From: Candidatus Pacearchaeota archaeon
Lineage (GTDB): Archaea > Nanobdellota > Nanobdellia > Pacearchaeales > GW2011-AR1
Length of the DNA: 11,237 nt
Assembly: GCA_002688875.1 (NCBI GenBank)
Contig: NZDU01000009.1
Location: 1-11,237, forward strand
Reading direction: 5' to 3'
The notes beneath the pieces were generated by a model. The model was not told where the DNA came from, made no database searches, and worked only from the letters and a program-made list of their open reading frames with translations. Within the stretch, counting starts at the first letter, position 1, and every line of letters starts with the position of its first letter. Position numbers and translations under genes: made by a program. Shown here piece by piece: positions 1-6,010 of this stretch.

Positions 1-549
1 ATGAGGATTTTGATTGAGAGTGTTAAGAAAGGGTTGAATGTTGCGGCGCAGAGTTTGATGAGTATAAGTGAGTATGTTAGGAATATTGGGAAGATTAATG
101 AGAGGTTGAGGGATTTGTTGGCGGATGTTGTTAGTGATATGAAGAGTAATATGACTTTTCTTGCGCCTCTTCTTGCAGGGATTGTTGTTGGGTTGAGTAG
201 CATGATTACGGGGATTTTGGGGAGGTTGAAAATTTTGGCGGATTTGGGGGGGGATTCGGCGGTTACTGGTTTGGGGAATTTGGGGACGATAACTCGGTTG
301 TTTGATATTACTGCTATGGTTCCACCTTATTTTATGCAGTTATCGATAGGGATTTATATTGTGGAGATAATTTTTATTTTATCGGGAGCTCTTGTTGTAA
401 TAGATTCTGGGGAGGATAGGTTGAGGAGGACGCATGATTTTGCTAGGAATTTGATGAGGGGGAGTTTCTTGTATTTGGTGATGGCGTTGATATCGATAAT
501 AAGTTTGTTCTTGTTGGCTAGTGTTGCGCTTCGGGGGATAACTGGGTGA
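1..549 (+). CDS. TadC/FlaJ-like pilus assembly platform protein, C-terminal part (5' partial)
   Basis: The 182 visible residues resemble the C-terminal end of the type II secretion F-domain (TadC/FlaJ/PilC) family, the polytopic platform of archaeal pili and archaella. An amphipathic stretch (about 1-50, with S-I-S-E-Y-V-R-N-I-G) precedes three membrane helices at about 54-76, 110-135 and 155-178. A charged loop with D-S-G-E-D-R-L-R-R-T-H-D-F lies between the last two. Family members are much longer, so the ATG at base 1 is probably an internal Met and the gene should continue upstream of the window. The stop TGA ends at 549, and 56 bases with their own TATA box follow before the pilin genes. 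A platform gene directly before prepilin-like genes supports the call. The assignment rests on topology, sequence character and neighbours; exact family membership is not proven here. Confidence 0.68.
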   Translation: MRILIESVKKGLNVAAQSLMSISEYVRNIGKINERLRDLLADVVSDMKSNMTFLAPLLAGIVVGLSSMITGILGRLKILADLGGDSAVTGLGNLGTITRLFDITAMVPPYFMQLSIGIYIVEIIFILSGALVVIDSGEDRLRRTHDFARNLMRGSFLYLVMALISIISLFLLASVALRGITG

Positions 550-562
550 GGGTTGGTGGGAA

Positions 563-573
563 GATATATAAAT
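563..573 (+). promoter_or_regulatory. TATA box before the pilin-like operon
   Basis: GATATATAAAT is centred about 38 bases before the ATG at 606. This would start transcription near 594, almost exactly at an AAGGAG Shine-Dalgarno motif (593-598) placed 7 bases before the ATG. The mRNA would have a very short leader that begins with its ribosome-binding site. Confidence 0.5.
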
Positions 574-605
574 TATGATAAATAAATAAGATAAGGAGAA
601 AAGAG

Positions 606-950
606 ATGGTTAGAGGTATGAATAAAAAAGGGATGGAGATGGCTATTAATACAGTGGTTATTTTGGTTTTGGCGATAGTTGTGCTTGTGTTTTTGGTTTT
701 GTTTTTTACGAATAGTAGTGGAGAGTTTGCAGGAAGGGTTAAGAGTTATTTTAGTTATTCTAATGTGGATAGGATTGTTGAGCAGTGTAATTTGTTGGTT
801 GATTTGGATAGAGGGTATACGTATTGTTGTGAGAAGAATGAGGTTAGGTTTTTTAGTGATGGGGAGAGGGATGAGAGTTTGATGAGTTGTGGGGAGATGG
901 TTGAGAGGTTTGGGGTGGAGAAGATGGGTTGTGAGGGGGTGAGTTGTTGA
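606..950 (+). CDS. Cys-rich class III signal (prepilin-like) protein, 114 aa
   Basis: This is a small secreted or pilus-associated protein. The N-terminus carries M-N-K-K-G at residues 5-9, followed by a hydrophobic helix at about 14-34. This is the archaeal class III signal, which a prepilin peptidase cuts after the Gly, leaving the helix to pack into a filament or anchor. The outer domain of about 80 residues has six cysteines (61, 74, 75, 95, 109, 114). Their spacing matches the protein at 5389-5787, so the two are probably distant paralogs. The Shine-Dalgarno motif AAGGAG favours ATG 606; ATG 618 would begin directly with M-N-K-K-G and is a fair alternative. The gene is very rich in G/T codons (TTG, AGG, GGG), more so than the next genes. 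The stop overlaps the start of the following gene. The exact role (filament subunit or minor pilin) cannot be told from sequence. Confidence 0.8.
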   Translation: MVRGMNKKGMEMAINTVVILVLAIVVLVFLVLFFTNSSGEFAGRVKSYFSYSNVDRIVEQCNLLVDLDRGYTYCCEKNEVRFFSDGERDESLMSCGEMVERFGVEKMGCEGVSC

Positions 951-1141
951 TGATAATGAATTTAGTTGAGGTGGTTCGTTGGAGATTAATTAGAGATAGA
1001 AAAGCAGTTGCATTGGACTACTTGTTTTGGTTGATAGTTGGATTGATTGTTTTAGTTATTGGGGTTTCTGCTATAGCTATTTTGACCGGGAAGGGTCAGG
1101 GTGCTGTAGAATATATTAAAGATTTGTTTAAGTGGAGTTAG
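950..1141 (+). CDS. Small prepilin-like protein with Ala at the expected cleavage Gly, 63 aa
   Basis: ATG 950 overlaps the previous stop (TGATGA), an arrangement that favours translational coupling; TTG codons at 944 and 947 are less likely starts. A basic N-region of about 18 residues ends in D-R-K-A, followed by V-A-L-D-Y-L-F-W and a hydrophobic helix to about residue 45, then a short tail (G-K-G-Q-G-A-V-E-Y-I-K-D-L-F-K-W-S). The pattern is that of a class III signal, except that Ala replaces the usual Gly before the presumed cleavage site. The mature protein would be little more than one helix with a short amphipathic end, as in minimal archaeal pilins. It could instead be an uncut membrane protein. 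It lies in a tight run of prepilin-like genes. Confidence 0.72.
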   Translation: MIMNLVEVVRWRLIRDRKAVALDYLFWLIVGLIVLVIGVSAIAILTGKGQGAVEYIKDLFKWS

Positions 1142-1142
1142 G

Positions 1143-1820
1143 ATGGGGGATGGTTCTGGACCTTTAATTTGGAAGATAGTAAAAATAACTATTATTGTCT
1201 TGGTTTTAGTTGGAGTTGTCTTTCTCTTCTTTCGTTTTAATATTTTTGGGTTGGTTAGTGATGCTTATAATGATTTTAAGGAAACTGAAAATCAGGTAGA
1301 TTGGAACGAAGAGTATTTTATTAATAGTCCTGAAATTATTGTTTATGAATTAAAGGCTAAGGAGGCGGATATTTATTTTAGATATGATAATGATCCTATT
1401 CCTGAAGGAGAGAGGCAAGGAGAGGATATAGGTTGGAGATGGAGTAAGGATAATGTTAGGTGGTTTAGTGCTGAAAATGTTGATGTGTCTTACGCTAGGA
1501 AAACTAAATTTTCAGTTTTTATGAGAAATTTGCATATTTTTAGAGGTGATATTTATTTGAGTAAAAAAAATAAGGATTTTGTTAGTGGATTGGTTGGGAA
1601 GAGTCCTGAAGAAGGTTTAGAAGATATTGTAAATAGGGTTCTGAATAATTCTGAAGGTGGTTGGTTTAATGCTAAATTATTTGTTTATTTTAATGGGGTG
1701 AAGATTCCTAAGCAACAAGATTATGATGTGGATAGCGCTTTGTTGAAGGATTTGGATGGTTTTATAGATAAGTTAAATCAGATTAGTTATGGTGTCGAGA
1801 AAAATGCAAGGGATGAATAA
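1143..1820 (+). CDS. Membrane-anchored protein of unknown family in the pilin-like operon, 225 aa
   Basis: The start ATG lies one base after the previous stop. The N-terminus (M-G-D-G-S-G-P-L-I-W-K-I-V-K) has no K-K-G signal and leads into one strong membrane helix at about 12-30. The rest, about 190 residues, should face outside. It is rich in aromatic and charged residues and beta-like, with E-A-D-I-Y-F-R-Y-D and a W-R-W-S-K-D-N-V-R-W-F segment, and no cysteine. I do not recognise the family. It is the one long protein of the run without a prepilin-like N-terminus, so it may be an accessory or scaffold component of the same envelope structure. Codon use is richer in A and less G-rich than in the flanking genes at 606 and 5389. 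The gene is certain as an ORF; its role is inferred only from position. Confidence 0.78.
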   Translation: MGDGSGPLIWKIVKITIIVLVLVGVVFLFFRFNIFGLVSDAYNDFKETENQVDWNEEYFINSPEIIVYELKAKEADIYFRYDNDPIPEGERQGEDIGWRWSKDNVRWFSAENVDVSYARKTKFSVFMRNLHIFRGDIYLSKKNKDFVSGLVGKSPEEGLEDIVNRVLNNSEGGWFNAKLFVYFNGVKIPKQQDYDVDSALLKDLDGFIDKLNQISYGVEKNARDE

Positions 1821-2352
1821 GATGAATAAAAAAGGAATAGATTTTACATTAAAAAATATTATGAGCTTAGTTATAGCTGCAATAGTAGCATTTATTTTTC
1901 TTTATGCTGGATCTAAAGCCTATGGTGCTTTTGATAAAAATAATGATGAAATAAGAATTAAAGATCAGATGAAAAAAGTGAGGGAGTTGGCTGAGACTAT
2001 TTTTAGGGAGGGTGGAGAAGGTAAGGTTGAAATTCACCCTCCGGGGGAGGGTTGGATTGTTAGGACTTTTGCAGACCTGTACAATGATTTTCCTTCTGGA
2101 CAGTGTAGGGGTGCTATTGGATGTGTTTGTATGTGTGATGGAATTGATTGTGACAATTTAGTTAGGTGTGAGGCATTCCCATTTGATGTTGAAGTTATTG
2201 GAGATTATAATCAGAGAGTTAGTGGATTATCTAGCGAAGTTGGAAGCGGAGATCTTGATAATAAGGTTAGTACTGCTCTTGAGTTAGGTTCAATACAGAG
2301 ACTTATTTTATTTAAGGATGAAGATCTGGTTAAGATAAGGAGGGGAGAATGA
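1813..2352 (+). CDS. Class III signal protein with a dense Cys cluster, 179 aa
   Basis: The start region overlaps the end of the previous gene. ATG 1813 (M-N-K-M-N-K-K-G-I-D-F) and ATG 1822 (M-N-K-K-G) are both possible; an ATG at 1789 would give a long unneeded leader. K-K-G at residues 6-8 is followed by a hydrophobic helix at about 15-34, a class III signal. After a charged coil-like stretch (about 40-65) comes H-P-P-G-E-G-W-I-V-R-T-F, then a cluster of cysteines (98, 104, 106, 108, 113, 119, including C-V-C-M-C) ending in V-R-C-E-A-F-P-F. Such clusters suggest disulfides or metal binding outside the cell. The C-terminus is basic. I do not know a named family. The stop overlaps the next ATG (ATGA). 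Confidence 0.8.
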   Translation: MNKMNKKGIDFTLKNIMSLVIAAIVAFIFLYAGSKAYGAFDKNNDEIRIKDQMKKVRELAETIFREGGEGKVEIHPPGEGWIVRTFADLYNDFPSGQCRGAIGCVCMCDGIDCDNLVRCEAFPFDVEVIGDYNQRVSGLSSEVGSGDLDNKVSTALELGSIQRLILFKDEDLVKIRRGE

Positions 2353-2465
2353 AACGAGGAGATGCGTTTTTGGAAAGTTTTATTAAGATTTTATTGTGGG
2401 TGATATCTTTTGCAATTTTGTTTACGGGTGTATATTTTTTATTAAATAAGACTGGGGTTGTGTGA
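2349..2465 (+). CDS. Minimal prepilin-like peptide, 38 aa
   Basis: This short gene is packed between two others: its ATG overlaps the previous stop in ATGA, and its TGA ends two bases before the next ATG. The product begins M-K-R-G-D-A-F-L-E-S-F, then a single hydrophobic helix (about 11-32) and a tail N-K-T-G-V-V. K-R-G before the helix, with an acidic residue just after, fits a class III signal, so cleavage would leave a mature peptide of about 34 residues that is nearly all helix. The tight coupling on both sides is the main evidence that it is real. It may pack into a filament core or act as an assembly helper, but no function is established. Confidence 0.7.
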   Translation: MKRGDAFLESFIKILLWVISFAILFTGVYFLLNKTGVV

Positions 2466-2467
2466 TA

Positions 2468-3481
2468 ATGGGAAAAAAAGGAGAGATTAGTGTTGATGTA
2501 ATTATCAAAGTAGTATTTGCAGTGCTTGGTTTTGCGCTAGTATTATTTGTAATATATTTACTTGCCTATCAACCTTCTATTAATAGGGAGGCTTGTCATC
2601 AGTCTATTGTTCTAAGGAGTACTGCTCGGGCGGGTTTTATTGATGCTAAGGAGGCAATACCTTTGAAATGTAGGACTGATAAGATTTGTGTTAGTATGTC
2701 TGGTGAAGATTGTAGTGATTTAAGAAGTGTTGGTGATGATGTGGTTAGGAGAGTAAAGGTTAGCAAATGTAAGACTGAAGATTGTACGGAGGCTCGTAAG
2801 GAAATTCTGGATGTTGTTGGAGATAGTATGATTGCTTGTCATAGCATGTTAGGAGAAGGTAAGTTAAATTTTATGTCTCAGGAATTTGAGCGAAGAAATT
2901 ATGGGTTAATTTGTTCAAGGATTGTATTTGATGATCAGATTAAGGAAAGTATTAGTACTATTGGTGCTGGTGAATTTTATTCACATCTTGAAAGAAAGCA
3001 AACTGGAAAGGTTAGTTATTTGGAATATTTATATCCTGAATGGAAGAATTCTAAAAATTCGGTTCAATTGTTTGAATCATTTAAATCTGGAGGGATTGGG
3101 GATAAGAATTCATTAGAAAATTTAAAGAATGTAGATTATGTTGACTGGAATGTTATTGATACCAATCAGGAGAATGGGTATGCAGTTATTGCTCAGATTT
3201 CAGAATTTTCTAAGATGGATGAGTGGTTGGGGGGGATTGGTGTTGGTGGAGCTGTTGCTGTTGTTTCTACTGTTGCAATTGCTTCAGGAGTTGGAGCTCC
3301 TGTGGGGGTTGTTTTGTTAACAGTTGGTGGGACTATTGCTGGAGCTTCTGTTGTTTCTGGAGGAGCAGTTATGTGGTATTTATCTGATGATGAATTTAAA
3401 TATGCAAGTCCCGCAGTTTATCCGTACGATCTTCAGACTTTAAAGGATCTTGGGATTTATAGCTTTGAGATAGCACCTTAA
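2468..3481 (+). CDS. Large class III signal protein with C-terminal Gly-rich hydrophobic hairpin, 337 aa
   Basis: ATG 2468 gives M-G-K-K-G-E-I-S-V, a class III signal, followed by a hydrophobic helix at about 12-33; a GTG at 2462 would add only two residues. The outer part holds many cysteines (43, 68, 74, 82, 101, 106, 124, 149). It includes a segment I-A-C-H-S-M-L-G-E-G-K-L-N-F (122-135) and Y-G-L-I-C-S-R-I (145-152). From memory this resembles a conserved domain seen in DPANN proteins without known function. Near the C-terminus (about 255-304) is a second, unusual hydrophobic region: two Gly/Ala/Val-rich helices (G-G-I-G-V-G-G-A and G-G-T-I-A-G-A-S) joined by G-V-G-A-P-V-G, then a polar tail with Y-L-S-D-D-E-F. 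That makes it a double-anchored or hairpin-inserting protein, not a simple pilin. It is the longest gene in the operon and has no close relative in the window. Confidence 0.8.
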   Translation: MGKKGEISVDVIIKVVFAVLGFALVLFVIYLLAYQPSINREACHQSIVLRSTARAGFIDAKEAIPLKCRTDKICVSMSGEDCSDLRSVGDDVVRRVKVSKCKTEDCTEARKEILDVVGDSMIACHSMLGEGKLNFMSQEFERRNYGLICSRIVFDDQIKESISTIGAGEFYSHLERKQTGKVSYLEYLYPEWKNSKNSVQLFESFKSGGIGDKNSLENLKNVDYVDWNVIDTNQENGYAVIAQISEFSKMDEWLGGIGVGGAVAVVSTVAIASGVGAPVGVVLLTVGGTIAGASVVSGGAVMWYLSDDEFKYASPAVYPYDLQTLKDLGIYSFEIAP

Positions 3482-3482
3482 G

Positions 3483-3881
3483 ATGAATAAAAGGGGTCAG
3501 GATTTGATAAATGAGAATGTTGTTTTTACAATTATTGTGGTAGTATTTATTGTTGCTTTATTTATTTTTATTTCTAGATCTGGAAGTCAGGCAACACTCT
3601 ATGAACAGACTTATGCGAAGGAAATTGCTTTAATTATTGATAGGGCTGAGGTGGGAATGGAAATAGAGTTAGAGATGTTTGATGCGTTTAAATTAGCTAG
3701 GAAAAATAATTTTGAGGGGAGAATTGTCAATATAGATAATGGTGCGAATCAGGTAAATATAAGACTTTATGATGCAAAGGGATATGATTTTTATTATTTT
3801 AATGATATTGATGTGGTTTGGGATTTAGATGTTGATAATAGATTGTTGATATTAAAATTTGCGGAGAATGTCGATGTTTAA
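3483..3881 (+). CDS. Class III signal prepilin-like protein, 132 aa
   Basis: The start lies one base after the previous stop. M-N-K-R-G-Q-D-L-I-N-E-N is a class III signal, followed by a helix at about 14-31. The outer domain contains Y-A-K-E-I-A-L-I-I-D-R-A, then alternating beta-like segments (V-N-I-R-L-Y-D-A-K-G-Y-D-F-Y-Y-F) and a strand-like end (R-L-L-I-L-K-F). There is no cysteine. From memory, the A-K-E-I-A-L-I-I-D segment after the helix occurs in similar short archaeal proteins of unknown function; no named family can be assigned. The end overlaps the start of the next gene, consistent with coupled translation. It is probably a minor pilin or an envelope component of the same assembly. 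Confidence 0.8.
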   Translation: MNKRGQDLINENVVFTIIVVVFIVALFIFISRSGSQATLYEQTYAKEIALIIDRAEVGMEIELEMFDAFKLARKNNFEGRIVNIDNGANQVNIRLYDAKGYDFYYFNDIDVVWDLDVDNRLLILKFAENVDV

Positions 3882-4350
3882 TAAAAAAGGATATTCCAGA
3901 TTTGCACATAGTGCGATTATGTTCTTTTGGATGGCAGTCATAGCAATAGTTTTGAGCATAGCAGTTAGCGTTTTTTATTCACAAGAAATTGATGTTAGGG
4001 AGATTGAGGCTAGTTTGATTATGGATAAAATTGTCGATGTTTTTGATGATTCTGGTTTATTAAGGGAAGGTATTATTTGTGGTGATGAATATTGTGAAGG
4101 ATTTAATATTTATAGAGAATCTGGATTGGATTTTGAGGTCATTAGAAATCAAGGATTTTATTTTAAGATCGAGGTGTTTGATGATGGCAATATAGTTGAT
4201 AATCCTATTTTTGGAGGGCTTTCTTCTTATAATGTTGAATGTGGTTTAGAGGGAAAGAATTTTCCAAGATGTATTAATAAGGTATTGGAGTTGGAAAATT
4301 ATAGGGTTGAAATTGTAACCGGATCTAATCAGAGGGGTGAAAGAGTATGA
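3874..4350 (+). CDS. Class III signal prepilin-like protein with four Cys, 158 aa
   Basis: ATG 3874 is preferred because GCGGAG (3861-3866) lies 7 bases before it, and it gives M-F-N-K-K-G-Y-S directly; ATG 3868 and TTG 3859 are possible but worse placed. A hydrophobic helix runs from about 13 to 34. The mature part has D-V-R-E-I-E-A-S-L-I-M-D-K-I-V-D-V-F, a helix that typically follows the membrane segment in this group, and cysteines in two pairs (69/74 and 123/133) suggesting two disulfides. The last residues (T-G-S-N-Q-R-G-E-R-V) are polar. The gene overlaps both neighbours by a few bases. The family is unknown, and the role is inferred from signal and context. Confidence 0.8.
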   Translation: MFNKKGYSRFAHSAIMFFWMAVIAIVLSIAVSVFYSQEIDVREIEASLIMDKIVDVFDDSGLLREGIICGDEYCEGFNIYRESGLDFEVIRNQGFYFKIEVFDDGNIVDNPIFGGLSSYNVECGLEGKNFPRCINKVLELENYRVEIVTGSNQRGERV

Positions 4351-4919
4351 TGAACAAAAAAGGAGAGGTGGATAGTTTGTTAACATGGACTTTTGCTTCA
4401 TTTTTATTAGGATTTAGTTTATTTGTTTTTATGTTCCTAGTTTTTTCGATCTCTGCTGGTAAGACTTTTTTTGGAGAGGGTGATGTTGGTTTTGAAGGAA
4501 GTGGTGTTGATTTGAAGGCTAATAAAGATTTATTGGAGTTGCTTGGAAAGAGGTTTATAATTAGTGGAGAGAGTGTTAAAGTTATTGATGGAATTAAAAG
4601 AGGGTTCGATGAAAATGGGATTTTTGTTGAAGAGGGTAATGAGGAGTTGATTGAGTTTGTATCTGGTGAGCTTGATAGATTGTGTGATTACGAATTAGAA
4701 GTTAAGGAGGGGTATTTTGATGGAAATGGATTTACTAAGATGTTGTTAGTTGAGAAAGATGGAGGTTCTTTGATGAGTAACAGGGAGTTGAGGAGAGTAT
4801 CTGATAGTAGGGGAAAGTTTTTGTTAAAGTCGTATGAGATTGTTCATAAAAATGTAAACAAGGGTAGGGTTTTTGAAATTAAATTTGTTAAATATAGGGA
4901 TTGTGAAAATGGAAAGTAA
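4347..4919 (+). CDS. Class III signal prepilin-like protein, 190 aa
   Basis: The ATG overlaps the previous stop (ATGATG), and the second ATG at 4350 would serve equally well. M-M-N-K-K-G-E-V-D-S is a class III signal, followed by a helix at about 11-36 rich in Phe and Leu. The outer domain is acidic in its first half (F-F-G-E-G-D-V-G-F-E), with L-L-E-L-L-G-K-R-F-I at about 62-71, and more basic in its second half, with one Cys in L-D-R-L-C-D-Y-E and one at the end (Y-R-D-C-E-N-G-K). A strongly charged beta-like domain is suggested. I recognise no family. It overlaps the next gene by 11 bases. Confidence 0.79.
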   Translation: MMNKKGEVDSLLTWTFASFLLGFSLFVFMFLVFSISAGKTFFGEGDVGFEGSGVDLKANKDLLELLGKRFIISGESVKVIDGIKRGFDENGIFVEEGNEELIEFVSGELDRLCDYELEVKEGYFDGNGFTKMLLVEKDGGSLMSNRELRRVSDSRGKFLLKSYEIVHKNVNKGRVFEIKFVKYRDCENGK

Positions 4920-5379
4920 GTTTAAGATGAATAAAGGGGCGGTTTCTTTGTCAGTTGTGCTTTTAGTCTTATCATGTTTTGTTTTAATCAGTTTGAGTTT
5001 AACTTTTTTTGTTATTAAGGAGAAAGATGCTCTTGGGAAGATTGTAATTTCAAGTGATATCGATGAAATCTATGTTAGACAAGCTTTGCTCAATTTTTAT
5101 GTTCAGGATATTTTTGATAAGGCTAGTGAGGATTTTTTGATTGAGGAAGGAGTTGTTGTTTTTGTCAGTAATTTTAAGGAGGAGCTAGAAATGTATAGAG
5201 ATGGAGATGGTAATTATCCAATTGGTGAGTTGGGTGATTTGGAGAATGTCGATGAGAATATGGTTGAGTTGCTTGAAGATAGATTGGTTTTAAGACTGGA
5301 TTTGGTTGCTAAGAGTAAGCTTGAACACATGGATATAACTTTTAATTATCAAAGAGATTTTGAAAAGGTTTTTAAATAA
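4909..5379 (+). CDS. Prepilin-like protein with M-N-K-G-A signal, 156 aa
   Basis: ATG 4909 overlaps the previous gene and gives M-E-S-K-F-K-M-N-K-G-A-V-S-L-S-V-V; ATG 4927 would begin at M-N-K-G. K-G before the helix (about 11-36) fits a class III signal with an Ala after the cut. The sequence after the helix (D-E-I-Y-V-R-Q-A-L-L-N-F-Y-V-Q-D-I-F-D-K-A) looks like a long amphipathic helix. It is followed by an acidic region containing the short motif N-Y-P-I-G-E-L-G-D-L-E-N, and by beta-like segments near the C-terminus (L-V-L-R-L-D-L-V-A and M-D-I-T-F-N-Y). The only Cys (23) is inside the membrane helix. The family is unknown. Nine bases separate it from the next gene. Confidence 0.78.
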   Translation: MESKFKMNKGAVSLSVVLLVLSCFVLISLSLTFFVIKEKDALGKIVISSDIDEIYVRQALLNFYVQDIFDKASEDFLIEEGVVVFVSNFKEELEMYRDGDGNYPIGELGDLENVDENMVELLEDRLVLRLDLVAKSKLEHMDITFNYQRDFEKVFK

Positions 5380-5388
5380 AAGATTGTT

Positions 5389-5787
5389 ATGAATAATATG
5401 GAAAAGAGAGGAGAGATGACTATAGGGACCATTGTGGTTATTATATTGGCTATATTGGTTTTGGTTTTTGTGATTTATGCGTTTACTACAGGGACTGTGC
5501 CGTTTTTGGATAGTATAAAGAATTTTGGTGGGGGGCAGGTTAATGTTCAGACTGTTGTGCAGAGTTGTCAGATAGCTTGTACTACTCAGTCGGCTTTTGA
5601 TTATTGTAAGAAGAGTAGGAAGGTTGTGTTTAGTAAAGATAAGGATGATCCTAAAAATGATTTTTATACTTGTGCTGAGTTGGATGAGCCGGGTGTTGGG
5701 GCAGGATTAGATGTTTGTGCTATAGATTGTATTGGGTTGGATGATTCTACTAATGAAGAGGATGCTGATCCTGCTGTGGCTCCTTAG
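5389..5787 (+). CDS. Cys-rich class III signal protein, distant paralog of the first gene of the run, 132 aa
   Basis: M-N-N-M-E-K-R-G-E-M-T-I-G-T-I carries K-R-G followed by a hydrophobic helix at about 14-32, a class III signal; ATG 5398 (M-E-K-R-G) is an alternative start. Six cysteines lie at 60, 64, 73, 95, 110 and 114. The spacing and surroundings match the protein at 606-950: C-x12-C with an aromatic before the second Cys, then V-V-F-S-K-D against V-R-F-F-S-D, then T-C-A-E against S-C-G-E, then a final Cys pair. The tail is acidic and Pro/Ala-ending (D-D-S-T-N-E-E-D-A-D-P). Codon use is again G/T-rich as in the first gene. It closes the pilin-like run and could be a main or capping subunit; which is unknown. 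Confidence 0.8.
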   Translation: MNNMEKRGEMTIGTIVVIILAILVLVFVIYAFTTGTVPFLDSIKNFGGGQVNVQTVVQSCQIACTTQSAFDYCKKSRKVVFSKDKDDPKNDFYTCAELDEPGVGAGLDVCAIDCIGLDDSTNEEDADPAVAP

Positions 5788-5794
5788 TGCTTAA

Positions 5795-5804
5795 TTTTAA
5801 ATAT
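5795..5804 (+). promoter_or_regulatory. TATA box, leaderless spacing to ATG 5825
   Basis: TTTTAAATAT is centred about 25 bases before ATG 5825, the spacing expected when transcription starts at the start codon itself. No Shine-Dalgarno motif precedes that ATG. Confidence 0.45.
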
Positions 5805-5824
5805 CTTATTTTGTTAGTTGTTGT

Positions 5825-5956
5825 ATGGATTATGAAACACCTGGTAAGAGGAAGAGTAAGAATGATAAGAAGGCTAAGGGTCGGTATAGTCGGTATAAGA
5901 AGGGTGGGGGGAGGAGAACTGGGGGACGGACTGATGAGAAGAAGAGTTATGAGTAA
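5825..5956 (+). CDS. Tiny highly basic protein, 43 aa
   Basis: The product is almost all charged or small residues: M-D-Y-E-T-P-G-K-R-K-S-K-N-D-K-K, then K-G-R-Y-S-R-Y-K-K-G-G-G-R-R-T-G-G-R and an acidic-basic end (T-D-E-K-K-S-Y-E). It has no hydrophobic core, so it is likely disordered; a nucleic-acid-binding peptide is a fair guess, not a finding. Support comes from a TATA box at leaderless distance and codons typical of the window (AAG, AGG, GGG, GAT). A competing 75-codon frame from GTG 5787 covers the same bases, but its product is an implausible mix of Arg, Val and Gly, so I prefer the 43-residue frame. It lies between the pilin-like run and the peptidase operon. Confidence 0.45.
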   Translation: MDYETPGKRKSKNDKKAKGRYSRYKKGGGRRTGGRTDEKKSYE

Positions 5957-5970
5957 TTGTTTTAATAAAG

Positions 5971-5979
5971 TTTATAAGG
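5971..5979 (+). promoter_or_regulatory. TATA box for the small membrane protein/peptidase operon
   Basis: TTTATAAGG is centred about 36 bases before ATG 6011, placing a start site near 6001. The strong Shine-Dalgarno sequence GGGAGGTGA (5998-6006) sits right there, 4 bases before the ATG, so the leader would be very short, as for the gene at 606. Confidence 0.45.
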
Positions 5980-6010
5980 ATTTTATTACTTGTTTGTGGG
6001 AGGTGAATAG

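Noticed and set aside
679..882. Second + strand frame inside the first prepilin-like gene, and similar frames at 2922-3320
   Set aside because: They lie fully within genes that have clear class III signals and have no plausible composition of their own.
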